Assembly: GCF_021390435.2 (NCBI RefSeq)
Contig: NZ_JAJVCN010000006.1
Span: 34,500 to 98,499, forward strand
DNA length: 64,000 nt
Reading direction: 5' to 3'
Origin: Kibdelosporangium philippinense
GTDB taxonomy: Bacteria > Actinomycetota > Actinomycetes > Mycobacteriales > Pseudonocardiaceae
Of this stretch, positions 14,888 through 23,914 are shown in pieces; position 1 is the first letter of the stretch; each line of letters begins with the position of its first letter. A program made the position numbers and the translations under genes. Under the pieces are notes generated by a model that saw only the letters and a list, made by a program, of their open reading frames with translations, made no database searches and was not told the origin of the DNA.

Positions 14888-17110
14888 ATGTCCACCGCTG
14901 TCTCGACCACCACGCACTTCCGAACCTGCCCGCTGTGCGAGGCCACGTGTGGCCTGAAGATCACGATGGCTGGCGACCGCGTCGTCGACGTCCGTGGCGA
15001 CAAGGACGACGTCTTCACCAACGGCTTTATCTGCCCGAAGGGCGCCAAGTTCGGCGATCTCGACATGGATCCCGACCGGCTGAGCAAGCCTTTGGTCAAG
15101 CGTGCTGGCCAGTTCGTCGAGGTGACGTGGGACGAGGCCTTCGCTGAAGTCGATCGCGGACTGAAGGCGGTACGCGAGAAGCACGGGACCAACGCAGTCG
15201 CGTTGTACATGGGCAACCCGAGCGTGCACACGATGGCGGGCCCGGTCTTCAACGGTGTGTTCGCCAAGAGCCTCGGCACGCGCAACGTCTACACCGCGAG
15301 CACGAGCGACCAGATGCCCAAGCACGTATCCAGCGGGTACATCTTCGGCGATCCGTATTCGATTCCGGTCCCGGACATCGACCGCACCGACTACCTGCTG
15401 ATGCTCGGCGCCAACCCGCTGGAGTCCAACGGAAGTCTGTGCACCGCACCCGATTTCCCCGGCAGGCTCAAGAAACTCCGGGCAAGGGGCGGGAAGTTCG
15501 TGGTGGTCGACCCGCGCCGCACCCGCACCGCCGACCTGGCCGACCAGCACCTGTTCATCCGGCCAGGCGCGGATGCCGCCTTCCTCTTCGCGCTGGTGCA
15601 CACCCTGTTCGACGAGAACCTCGCGGTCGAGGTGCCCGAAGTCAACGGCGTGGCCGAACTGCGTGTGCTGGCCTCGAAGTTCTCGCCGGAAGTGGTCTCA
15701 GACTCTTGTGGCATCGAGGCCGGGGCGATCAGGCAGGTCGCCCGTGAACTCGCGGCCGCGCCAACTGCAGTGGTGTACGGCCGGATCGGCACAACGACAG
15801 CCGAGTTCGGCACGATCTCGAGCTGGCTGGTCGACGCGTTGAACGTCCTCACCGGAAACCTGGACACGCCCGGCGGCGCGATGTTCCCGCGCTCGGCGGC
15901 CCGCGCGACCTACGTGAAACGCAAGCCATTCCGGACCGGGCGCTGGCACAGCCGCGTGCGTGGATTCGCCGAAGCCATTGGCGAGCTGCCGACCGCGACC
16001 CTCGCTGACGAGATCGAAACACCAGGTGAGGGGCAGGTTCGGGCGTTGTTCACGGTCTGCGGCAACCCGGCGTCGTCCGCGCCGAACGCCCCGAGGCTCG
16101 CGGCAGCGTTGGCAGACCTCGAATTCATGGTCAGTGTGGATCCGTACGTCAACGAAACCACGCGGCACGCGACCGTGATCCTGCCGCCGCCGCGGATGAC
16201 CCAGTCGCCACACTTCGACTTCGGTTTCACCCAGTTCGGGGTCCGCAACTTCGCGAACTTCTCACCGCCCGCCTTGCCCTTGCCGCAAGGGCGCCCGAGC
16301 GAAGCCGCGATCATGGCCAGGCTCGTGATGATCGCCGCTGGTCAGGGTCCTGAGGCCGACCTGAGCGGGCTTGAGGAGATGATGATCGGCGGGCTGCTGG
16401 CCAAGGCCGTCCAAATCGACGGATCCCCAGTTCACGGCGCCGATCCCACTGAGCTGCGCCAGATGATCGAGGGTGACGGGCCGCTGGAGCGATTCCTCGA
16501 CCTCTCGCTCCGGCTCGGACCGTACGGCGATGGTTTCGGCGCGAATCCGGAAGGCCTGAACCTCGGGACCTTGCTCGCCAACCCGCACGGCGTCGATCTT
16601 GGCCCGTTGCGGCCAAGGCTGGCCGAGGTTCTGTCCACTGCGGACGGAAAGGTGCACCTGTGCCCGCCAGAGATTTCCGCGGACGTGCCCAGGTTGCTGG
16701 CGTGGCTTGAGGAACGGCCGCGTGGGATGGTCCTCATCGGACGCAGGCACCTGCGGTCCAACAACAGCTGGATGCACAACGTGCCCGCGCTGGTCACCGG
16801 CTCGAACACGTGCACACTGCACATCAACCCGCAAGACGCTGAAAAACTCTCGGTCACCACGGGCCAACGGGTGCGGGTGATGTCGCGGACCGGCACGATC
16901 GAGGTGTCCGTCGAGCCGACCGACAAGATCATGCCTGGCGTGGTCAGCCTGCCGCACGGCTGGGGCCACGACTCACCGGGCGTGCGGCTGTCGGTCGCCA
17001 GGAATACCAATGGTGTCAACGTGAACACCGTGACCGACGAGTCCATCCTGGACGTCCTGTCCGGCACCGCGGTGTTCAACGGCGTGCCGGTGGAGATAAA
17101 AGGCCTTTGA
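14888..17110 (+). CDS. Molybdopterin-dependent oxidoreductase (FdhA/anaerobic dehydrogenase type)
   Basis: 740 residues from the ATG at 14888, which has AAGGAG at the right distance (an ATG at 14882 is too close). The N-terminal [4Fe-4S] site is CPLCEATC (Cys14, 17, 21) with Cys49 in NGFICPKG. The molybdopterin domains follow (DYLLMLGANPLESNGSL; VVVDPRRTRTADLADQHLFIRPGADAAF), and the C-terminal dinucleotide-binding domain ends the protein (LIGRRHLRSNNSWMHNVPAL; LPHGWGHDSPGVRLSVARNTNGVNVN). It belongs to the DMSO-reductase superfamily. No electron-transfer subunit, chaperone or cofactor gene is adjacent, so substrate and partner are unknown. There is no Tat signal; the protein is cytoplasmic. 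Confidence 0.93.
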   Translation: MSTAVSTTTHFRTCPLCEATCGLKITMAGDRVVDVRGDKDDVFTNGFICPKGAKFGDLDMDPDRLSKPLVKRAGQFVEVTWDEAFAEVDRGLKAVREKHGTNAVALYMGNPSVHTMAGPVFNGVFAKSLGTRNVYTASTSDQMPKHVSSGYIFGDPYSIPVPDIDRTDYLLMLGANPLESNGSLCTAPDFPGRLKKLRARGGKFVVVDPRRTRTADLADQHLFIRPGADAAFLFALVHTLFDENLAVEVPEVNGVAELRVLASKFSPEVVSDSCGIEAGAIRQVARELAAAPTAVVYGRIGTTTAEFGTISSWLVDALNVLTGNLDTPGGAMFPRSAARATYVKRKPFRTGRWHSRVRGFAEAIGELPTATLADEIETPGEGQVRALFTVCGNPASSAPNAPRLAAALADLEFMVSVDPYVNETTRHATVILPPPRMTQSPHFDFGFTQFGVRNFANFSPPALPLPQGRPSEAAIMARLVMIAAGQGPEADLSGLEEMMIGGLLAKAVQIDGSPVHGADPTELRQMIEGDGPLERFLDLSLRLGPYGDGFGANPEGLNLGTLLANPHGVDLGPLRPRLAEVLSTADGKVHLCPPEISADVPRLLAWLEERPRGMVLIGRRHLRSNNSWMHNVPALVTGSNTCTLHINPQDAEKLSVTTGQRVRVMSRTGTIEVSVEPTDKIMPGVVSLPHGWGHDSPGVRLSVARNTNGVNVNTVTDESILDVLSGTAVFNGVPVEIKGL

Positions 17111-17132
17111 TGCTTGGCTAGTCTTACGGGTT

Positions 17133-19856
17133 GTGACGGGACAGTTCGTTGGTCGGCGGGGTGAGCTCGACGAGCTCACCGGCAGGCTGCGTGCCGGGAC
17201 CGGACATGTCGCCCTGGTCGCGGGCGAGCCGGGAATCGGCAAGACAAGGCTGGCCAACGAGCTCGCCGCGCACGCCGAGGCGAACGGCGTGTTCACCTGC
17301 TGGGGACGCGCGGTCCAGGAGGACGGAAGCCCGCCCTATTGGGCATTCCGGCAGGTGCTGAGGCAGCTCGCGCGGCTGCATCCGCCCGGAGAGCTCGCGG
17401 GTGAGCTGTCGCTGGTCGTGCCGGAGTTCGGTGACGGGCCCGCGATGACGCCAGCGGAGCGTTTCCGCGTCTTCGAAGCGGTCACCGAGTACGTAACGGG
17501 CATCGGCAAGGTCCTGATCGTGCTGGACGACCTGCAGTGGGCCGACCCGCCGACGCTGCAGCTGCTCGTCCACCTGGCACGGGCGATCGGATCGGCGCCA
17601 GTGATGATCCTGGTGACCTATCGCGACACTGAAGGCCCGCCAGCGCTGTCCACCGCCCTCGCGACTTTGACACGTGAGAACACGGTGTCTCGCATCCGGT
17701 TGACCGGACTGTCCGAAGTCGACGTCGCACTCCAGTTGGCTGATGTCACCGGCACAGACCTCGACGCCAGCGTGACGGCCGCGATCAGCCGCCGCACCGG
17801 CGGAAATCCGTTCTTCGTAGCCGAATTGGGCCGCATTCTCGATCAGGATCGCCTACCGGACGCGGTGCTCGATGCCGTGCGGGTCCGGCTGGACGGCTTG
17901 TCTCCCGACTGCCGGGACATGCTGACCGCGGCCGCAGTGCTTGGCAGGGAAGTAGATCCGGCCATTGTGGCCGAAGTTCTCGATCAGCCGCTCAACGACA
18001 CCTTGACCACTGTGGACGAAGCCGTGCAGGCCGGTGTCCTGTCTGATGTGGATGGTTGGCGCTTCACGCACGACCTGGTCAGGGAAGCGGCGAGGCTGCT
18101 CATCCCGACGGCACGGCGCCTGGCACTGCACGAACGTGCCGCGACAGTTCTTGAGCAGCGTCCAGACGCGACGCAGCGGGTCGCGGAGATCGCCCACCAC
18201 TGGCTGGAAGCCTTGCCAGCAAGCGATCCGACGAAGGCGGCCGAATGGGCCCGGCGCGCTGCGGACATCGCGATGGCACAGCTTGCCTGGGAGAACGCGG
18301 CAAGCCTGTACGCGCGCGCTTTGTGTGCGGCGCCTGACATCGGCCCGGCTGACCGGGCGAAGTTGTTGACCTCGCAGGGACTCGCGCAGTTGCGTCAAAT
18401 GGACATTGTCGGCGGCGAGGAAACCCTGCGGCAGGCCGCAGTGTCGGCACGGGAATCGCGCGATGTCACCACGATCGCCGAGGTGGCGCTGGCGATGGAG
18501 ACGGTCAGCAGTTCGGACTGGGTCACCCTGGGCAAATCGCTGTGTGACGAGGCACTGTCCGGATTGGACGATGGCCCGCTGAGAGCCCGGCTGCTGGCCC
18601 AGCGAGCCGCCGAGCTGGCGTTCTACGGCGCGCCGGGGTTGGCCGAACTCTCCGCCGAGGCCTTGGAAATCGCCGACCGCACGCAAGACCCTCGGGCGCT
18701 GAGGGCCGCGTTGCGGGCGCGTCAACTCGCGATGGCCGGGCCGGAAGGCGTGCACGAAAGACTGGCGCTCGGGGACCGGATGCTCGCGATCGGGCTGACG
18801 GACCACGACGCGGACGCCATGATGTGGGGCAGGCTCTGGCGGTTCGACGCGTTCTGCCAGCTCGGCAGGCTGGCCGATGCCGAACGGGAACTGCTGCCGA
18901 TCAAGGAAGCGGTCGCTCAGGTCCGGACCAAGATCGCCCGCTGGCACTACGTCCGCGGCGAGGTCGCGGTCGCGCACGCGCGTGGCCGGTTCGCCGAGGC
19001 CCGTGAGCTGGCGTTGACCGCGATCGACCTGGTCAAGGAGACGGGCGGGCCGGTGGTGCTGGCCGTGTCGGTGTCCACAGTCGCCACGGTGGCCTCGATG
19101 ACCGGCGACGAAGGTGACATCGTCGAGCGCTACCCGGACTACTTCTGCTCCCCGCCGGAGATCGTGTCCGCGATGGTCGGCGCGTGGCACGCCCAATGTG
19201 GGCGCCTCGACCTTGCCCGCCGGTGCTACCAACCCGCGCAGGTCAACGGCCCGATCGGCGGAATGCGCTGGTTGTCGGTGCTGGGCAGCCTTGCCCTGCT
19301 GGCCGCCGAATTCGACGACAAACAGACCGCAGCCGCCGCGTATCGGAGGCTGCTGCCCTACGAGGACCTCATCCTGTGCGGTGGCGCGGGAGTCGTGACC
19401 ATGCACGGCGCAGTCGCTGGCGCGCTGGGCATCGCGGCTGCGGTGTGTGATCGTCTTGACGACGCCGTACGGCATCTGCGGCACGCCATCGAGATCAACG
19501 AACGCGCCGGAATGACGCCCTATGTCGCCACCGCACGCCTTGACCTGGCACGTGTGCTGGCACGACGCGACAGGCACGGCGACGCGGCCGAATCGGTCGC
19601 GTTGACCATGTCCGCGCGGGCGATCGCCGAGCAGCTGGGAATGCGGCGGCTGGTGGCCAGCGCGGAGTCCTTCTCCGGCCCGAAGCTGCTGTCACCACGT
19701 GAGGGCGAGATCGCTCGCCTTGTCGCGCAAGGGCTGACGAACAAGCAGATCGCCGCGGCCCTGCACATCTCGGTGCGGACCGTGGAGACGCACGTGCAGA
19801 ACATCCTGGGCAAGCTCGGCGTGTCCAACAGGGGAGAGATCCAGTCCCGGCTGTGA
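17133..19856 (+). CDS. LuxR-family regulator with AAA/STAND ATPase domain (LAL type), copy 1
   Basis: 907 residues from GTG 17133, 22 bp after the molybdoenzyme stop. Walker A is GEPGIGKTRL (near residue 31) and Walker B is VLIVLDDLQWAD (near 130). A long helical TPR-like region follows (residues ~350-830). The C-terminal LuxR helix-turn-helix is LSPREGEIARLVAQGLTNKQ and RTVETHVQNILGKLG. LAL proteins are large ATP-dependent activators, often of secondary metabolism or carbon use. The gene is followed 24 bp later by a paralogue of the same build and length. Confidence 0.93.
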   Translation: MTGQFVGRRGELDELTGRLRAGTGHVALVAGEPGIGKTRLANELAAHAEANGVFTCWGRAVQEDGSPPYWAFRQVLRQLARLHPPGELAGELSLVVPEFGDGPAMTPAERFRVFEAVTEYVTGIGKVLIVLDDLQWADPPTLQLLVHLARAIGSAPVMILVTYRDTEGPPALSTALATLTRENTVSRIRLTGLSEVDVALQLADVTGTDLDASVTAAISRRTGGNPFFVAELGRILDQDRLPDAVLDAVRVRLDGLSPDCRDMLTAAAVLGREVDPAIVAEVLDQPLNDTLTTVDEAVQAGVLSDVDGWRFTHDLVREAARLLIPTARRLALHERAATVLEQRPDATQRVAEIAHHWLEALPASDPTKAAEWARRAADIAMAQLAWENAASLYARALCAAPDIGPADRAKLLTSQGLAQLRQMDIVGGEETLRQAAVSARESRDVTTIAEVALAMETVSSSDWVTLGKSLCDEALSGLDDGPLRARLLAQRAAELAFYGAPGLAELSAEALEIADRTQDPRALRAALRARQLAMAGPEGVHERLALGDRMLAIGLTDHDADAMMWGRLWRFDAFCQLGRLADAERELLPIKEAVAQVRTKIARWHYVRGEVAVAHARGRFAEARELALTAIDLVKETGGPVVLAVSVSTVATVASMTGDEGDIVERYPDYFCSPPEIVSAMVGAWHAQCGRLDLARRCYQPAQVNGPIGGMRWLSVLGSLALLAAEFDDKQTAAAAYRRLLPYEDLILCGGAGVVTMHGAVAGALGIAAAVCDRLDDAVRHLRHAIEINERAGMTPYVATARLDLARVLARRDRHGDAAESVALTMSARAIAEQLGMRRLVASAESFSGPKLLSPREGEIARLVAQGLTNKQIAAALHISVRTVETHVQNILGKLGVSNRGEIQSRL

Positions 19857-19880
19857 CCACGATGGTTACTCTTGGACATC

Positions 19881-22607
19881 GTGAGGGCGCAGTTCGTGGG
19901 TCGGCGCGGGGAGCTGGACGAGCTCGGCAGCCGGTTGCGCGCGGGCACCGGGCAGGTCGTGCTGGTGTCGGGCGAGCCGGGGATCGGCAAGACCAGACTG
20001 GCCAGCGAACTGACCACGGCCGCCGAGGCCAATGGCGTGCTCACCTGCTGGGGACGTGCGGTCCAGGATGACGGCAGCCCGTCGTACTGGCCGTTCCGGC
20101 AGGTCCTCAAGCTGCTGGCCAGGTTGTACGCGCCCGGCCAGCTGGCCGGTGACCTGTCGCTGCTCGTGCCGGAGTTCGGCGATGCGCCCGCGATGTCGCC
20201 GGGGGAGCGGTTCCGGGTTTTCGAGGCCGTCACGGAGTATCTGACCGGCGTTGGCAAGGTCCTGATCGTGCTGGACGACCTGCAGTGGGCCGATCCGCCG
20301 ACCGTGCAGCTGCTCGTCCACCTTGCGCGGGCGATCGGCTCGGCTCCGGTGATGATCCTGGTGACCTATCGGGACACGGAGGTCCCACCGGCATTGTCGG
20401 CCGCGCTTGCTTCCTTGGCACGTGAGGAAACGGTGTCACGGATCCGATTGACCGGGTTGTCCGAAGCCGAAGTCGCTGTCCAGTTGACCAGCTTGACGGG
20501 TGCCACGGTCGAGGAGGATCTCGCGGCCGCGGTGAGCCGTCGGACCGGCGGAAATCCGTTCTTCGTTGCCGAGTTGGGTCGTATCCTCGACCAGGATCGC
20601 TTGCCCGACGCGGTCCTTGACGCGGTCCGGGTCCGCCTCGACGCGTTGTCCCAGTCCTGCCGCGGAATGCTCGCCGCGGCCACGGTTCTGGGTACTGACG
20701 TGGATCCGGCGCTTGTGGCCGCCGTGCTCGACTGGCCGCTTGACGATGTTCTGGCCTCTGTGGACGAGGCCATGGCGGCGGGCGTGCTGTCCACTTCGGA
20801 TGGTTGGCGGTTCACGCACGACCTGGTCAGACAAGCCGCGAGCCTGCTCATGCCCACGGCACGGCGCTTGGCGTTGCATGCTCGGACCGCGATGGTGATG
20901 GAACAACGTCCAGAGGCTTTACGGCAGGCTGCGGAAATCGCGTACCACTGGCTGGAAGCGCTGCCCGCCGGTGACGCCATGAAGGCCGCCGAATGGGCCC
21001 GGCGCGCGGGCGACATCGCGATGGCACAGCTGGCTTGGGAGAACGCGGCGAACCTGTATGCGCGTGCTTTGCGTGTGGCCCCGGACATGCCGGACGTCGA
21101 CCGGGCATCGGTGCTGACCAACCAAGGGATCGCGCAACTGCGCCAAATGGACATCGTCGGCGGCGAGCAGACGTTGCGGCAGGCTGCTTTGGTAGCGCGG
21201 ACGTCCGGCGATGTCACCGTGATCGCCGAAGTGGCGTTGGCGATGGAGACCGTCAGCAGTTCGGACTGGGCGACCTTGGGGAAGTCGTTGTGCGACGAGG
21301 CGTTGACCTCGTTGGCGGAAGGCCCGTTGCGTTCCCGGCTACTGGCACAACAGGCCGCTGAGCTGGCTTTCCACGGATCACCGGACCTTGACGCGATCTC
21401 GAGCGAAGCCTTGGCCATCGCCGAACGGACCGCGGATCCGCAGGCTCTGCGTGCCGCGTTGCGGGCTCGTCAGCTGGCGTTGTCCGGCCCGGAAGGCGTG
21501 CGGGAGAGAGTGTTGCTTGGCGACCGGATGCTGACGATCGGGGTCACGGACAACGACCCGGAAGCCATGATGTGGGGCAGGCTGTGGCGGTTCGACGCCT
21601 TCTGCCAGCTCGGCCGGATGGCCGAAGCCGAGCGGGAACTGGTGCCCATCAAGGAAAGTGTGGCCAAGGTCCGCACCAAGATCGCGCGATGGCACTACCT
21701 GCGCAGCGAGATCGCCATCGAGCACGTGCGCGGACGCTTCGGCCGGGCACGTGAACTGGCGGCGGAAGCCATCGAGTTGGTGAAGGACAACGGCGGCCCG
21801 GTCGTGCTGGCCATCTCAGTGTCCACTTCGGCCTTGGTGGCCGGGATGACCGCCGACGAAGACGAGATCCTCGACGAATACCGGGATTACCTGTGCCACC
21901 CACCGGAAATGATCGCCGCGATGGTCGGTGCGTGGCACGCTCAATGTGGCCGTGTCGAGATCGCGCGGCTCTGTTTCGTTCCCGCGCAAGTAAACGATCT
22001 CATTGGCGGCATGCGACGCCTGTCGGTGCTGTGCGGTTTGGTCGTACTGGCCGCGCAATTCGGCGACAAAGAAACGGCATCGGTTGCGTACCAACGGTTG
22101 TTGCCGTACGAGGAGCTCATTCAGTGTGGCGGGGCCGGTGTGGTCACCATTGAAGGGGCTGTCGCTGGCTCCTTGGGGCTTGCGGCGGCTGTGTGTGATC
22201 GCCTTGACGACGCGGTCCGTCACCTCCGGAAGGCCATCGAGATCAACGAACGCGTTGGGTTGCCGCCGTACGTCGCCATGGCAATGCTCGACTTGGCCCG
22301 GGTGCTGACGCGCCGCGACCGACCCGGAGACGCCGCCGAATCCGTCGCGATCGCGCTGTCCGCACGCGCGATGGCTGAGCAGATGGGCATGCGTCGCCTT
22401 GTGGCTTCCTCGGAATCCCTTACTGGGCCTAGAGTTCTGTCGCCACGGGAAGGCGAGATCGCCCGGCTCGTCGCACAGGGCTTGACGAACAGGCAGATCG
22501 CCGCGGCCGTGCACATTTCCGTGCGCACTGTGGAGACACACGTGCAGAACATCCTCGGCAAGCTCGGCGCGACCGGCCGCGCCGAAATCCGAGCCAAGAT
22601 GCCCTAA
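19881..22607 (+). CDS. LuxR-family regulator with AAA/STAND ATPase domain (LAL type), copy 2
   Basis: 908 residues. GTG 19881 is chosen by alignment with copy 1 (QFVGRRGELDEL starts at the same distance); a TTG at 19872 is possible. Walker A GEPGIGKTRLASE, Walker B VLIVLDDLQWAD, helical repeats and the LuxR end (REGEIARLVAQGLTNRQ; ETHVQNILGKLGATG) match copy 1 over the whole length, including long identical stretches such as the DDLQWADPP region. This is a tandem duplication with divergence. The two may form mixed oligomers or answer different signals. Confidence 0.92.
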   Translation: MRAQFVGRRGELDELGSRLRAGTGQVVLVSGEPGIGKTRLASELTTAAEANGVLTCWGRAVQDDGSPSYWPFRQVLKLLARLYAPGQLAGDLSLLVPEFGDAPAMSPGERFRVFEAVTEYLTGVGKVLIVLDDLQWADPPTVQLLVHLARAIGSAPVMILVTYRDTEVPPALSAALASLAREETVSRIRLTGLSEAEVAVQLTSLTGATVEEDLAAAVSRRTGGNPFFVAELGRILDQDRLPDAVLDAVRVRLDALSQSCRGMLAAATVLGTDVDPALVAAVLDWPLDDVLASVDEAMAAGVLSTSDGWRFTHDLVRQAASLLMPTARRLALHARTAMVMEQRPEALRQAAEIAYHWLEALPAGDAMKAAEWARRAGDIAMAQLAWENAANLYARALRVAPDMPDVDRASVLTNQGIAQLRQMDIVGGEQTLRQAALVARTSGDVTVIAEVALAMETVSSSDWATLGKSLCDEALTSLAEGPLRSRLLAQQAAELAFHGSPDLDAISSEALAIAERTADPQALRAALRARQLALSGPEGVRERVLLGDRMLTIGVTDNDPEAMMWGRLWRFDAFCQLGRMAEAERELVPIKESVAKVRTKIARWHYLRSEIAIEHVRGRFGRARELAAEAIELVKDNGGPVVLAISVSTSALVAGMTADEDEILDEYRDYLCHPPEMIAAMVGAWHAQCGRVEIARLCFVPAQVNDLIGGMRRLSVLCGLVVLAAQFGDKETASVAYQRLLPYEELIQCGGAGVVTIEGAVAGSLGLAAAVCDRLDDAVRHLRKAIEINERVGLPPYVAMAMLDLARVLTRRDRPGDAAESVAIALSARAMAEQMGMRRLVASSESLTGPRVLSPREGEIARLVAQGLTNRQIAAAVHISVRTVETHVQNILGKLGATGRAEIRAKMP

Positions 22608-22665
22608 TTTGCCGGAACAGCAACTTTCCGTGCCAGATCGTGGCCTGGCGGGCGAGACTGAGCGC

Positions 22666-22983
22666 ATGCCGACAACAGCCCGCCGCCGCAAAGACACCCC
22701 GCCGCCCCGGACCGGAGGCAGCGAGATGGAAGTCCTCCGCGGCTTCCTCGACTACCTCCGGACATCGATCCCCGCAAAGGTCGACGGCGCGCCCGAACCT
22801 GACGTCCGAACAGCCGCCGTACCATCGGGCACGAACCTGCTCGGCCTGCTCAACCATCTCACCTTCGTCGAGCGTTCGACCTTCCTCGGCGTCAAAGTGA
22901 CCAATTGGAAAGCCACATTCCACGCCGCGCCAACGGACAGCGTGGCCGATGTCGTTGCTGAAGCCCGTGTCCACCGTTCCTGA
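22666..22983 (+). pseudogene. Truncated DUF664/DinB-family protein
   Basis: 105 residues from the ATG at 22666. EVLRGFLDYLRTSIPAKVDG and SGTNLLGLLNHLTFVERSTFLG are the first half of a DUF664 (DinB-fold, mycothiol-linked) protein with its first metal-ligand His in LNHL. The family normally has 160-180 residues and two more histidines. Here the frame enters a 22-bp repeat unit at 22966 and stops at a TGA formed by the repeat at 22981-22983. No downstream remnant of the missing half is seen before the next gene. Confidence 0.75.
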
Positions 22984-23053
22984 AGGGTGTGTCCACCACT
23001 CCTGCATGCCGTGTTGACCGTTGCTTGCGAGCGTGTTCGGCTTTGGTTGCCGG
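22966..23053 (+). repeat. 22-bp tandem repeat array, four degenerate forward units
   Basis: Units start at 22966, 22988, 23010 and 23032, in the same register and orientation as 13961-14070. The first two keep GTGTCCACC; the last two are decayed. A single inverted half (GTGGACAC at about 23075-23082) lies beyond a short AT-rich core. The array replaces the 3' end of the DUF664 gene. Confidence 0.75.
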
Positions 23054-23099
23054 TTTATTTTGCTTTCCAGCGTCGTGGACACCTCCGATGCCAGCGGGG

Positions 23100-23852
23100 C
23101 TAGTCCACTGCCGTGCCGCAGGTCATGTTGATCTCGGTGCCGGTGATCGTGCGGGCCCAGTCCGACGCCGCGAACGCTGCCACGTTGCCGACATCCTCAA
23201 GCGAAGCAGTACGGCCGGTGAGCGTTCCCTTCTTGAAGCTTTCGACGATCATCTCGCGGTTTTCGTAGTCGAGGGGGATCGACTCCACCAGGCCACTGGT
23301 TCGCAAAGTGAGCACACGGATCCCATACCGCCCCAGTTCCACCGCGAGTTGGCGGCGCATCGACTCCACCGCGTCGAACGTGACTTCCATGCCGCCGAAG
23401 TTGTAGTCGTGCATCAGCGGGCTGCGCTCCACCGACCCGCCGAAGGCCATGATCACGCCGGACTTCTGCTTGATCATGTGCCTGGCCGCCGCGCACGAGG
23501 TGAGGAATTTCGAGCTGACGGCCGTGATCAGCGGGCTGATGTAGTCCGCGAGGGTCATCTCGACCATCGGGGTGCCTTGGATGTCCGTGTCCGTGATGAC
23601 GTTCATCGAGATGTCGATACTGCCTGCCTGCTCGACGACAGCGTCCGTGTGCGCGTTGACCTGGCGTTCGTCGAGGGCGTCGACCTGGGCGATCGCCACG
23701 TTTCCGCCGATGCGTTCCGCGGCCTTCTCCAGGGTCGCCAGTGTCCGGCCGACCAGGAAGACCCGGGCGCCTTCGCGGACGAAGGCGCTGGCCACGGCCG
23801 TACCGACGGTTCCGCCGCCGTAGATGATCGCGTTCTTTCCGTCGAGCAACAT
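23100..23852 (-). CDS. SDR-fold oxidoreductase with atypical active site
   Basis: 250 residues. The Rossmann start IIYGGGTVGTAVASAFVREGA departs from TGxxxGxG but keeps the glycine-rich turn. Where SDRs have YxxxK the read is HDYNFGGMEV: the Tyr is present, but Gly stands in the Lys position. A C-terminal ITGTEINMTCGTAVD is typical of SDRs. It is therefore an SDR-fold protein whose standard proton relay is missing, so it may bind NAD(P) without classical dehydrogenase activity or use another residue. The gene is monocistronic, downstream of the sigma factor gene in the same direction. Confidence 0.85.
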   Translation of the reverse strand: MLLDGKNAIIYGGGTVGTAVASAFVREGARVFLVGRTLATLEKAAERIGGNVAIAQVDALDERQVNAHTDAVVEQAGSIDISMNVITDTDIQGTPMVEMTLADYISPLITAVSSKFLTSCAAARHMIKQKSGVIMAFGGSVERSPLMHDYNFGGMEVTFDAVESMRRQLAVELGRYGIRVLTLRTSGLVESIPLDYENREMIVESFKKGTLTGRTASLEDVGNVAAFAASDWARTITGTEINMTCGTAVD

Positions 23853-23914
23853 GCCTGCCTCCTGGGTTGTGTTTTGCCTCTACAACCCGGCAGGTCAGCC
23901 GAACTCATCGCGGT

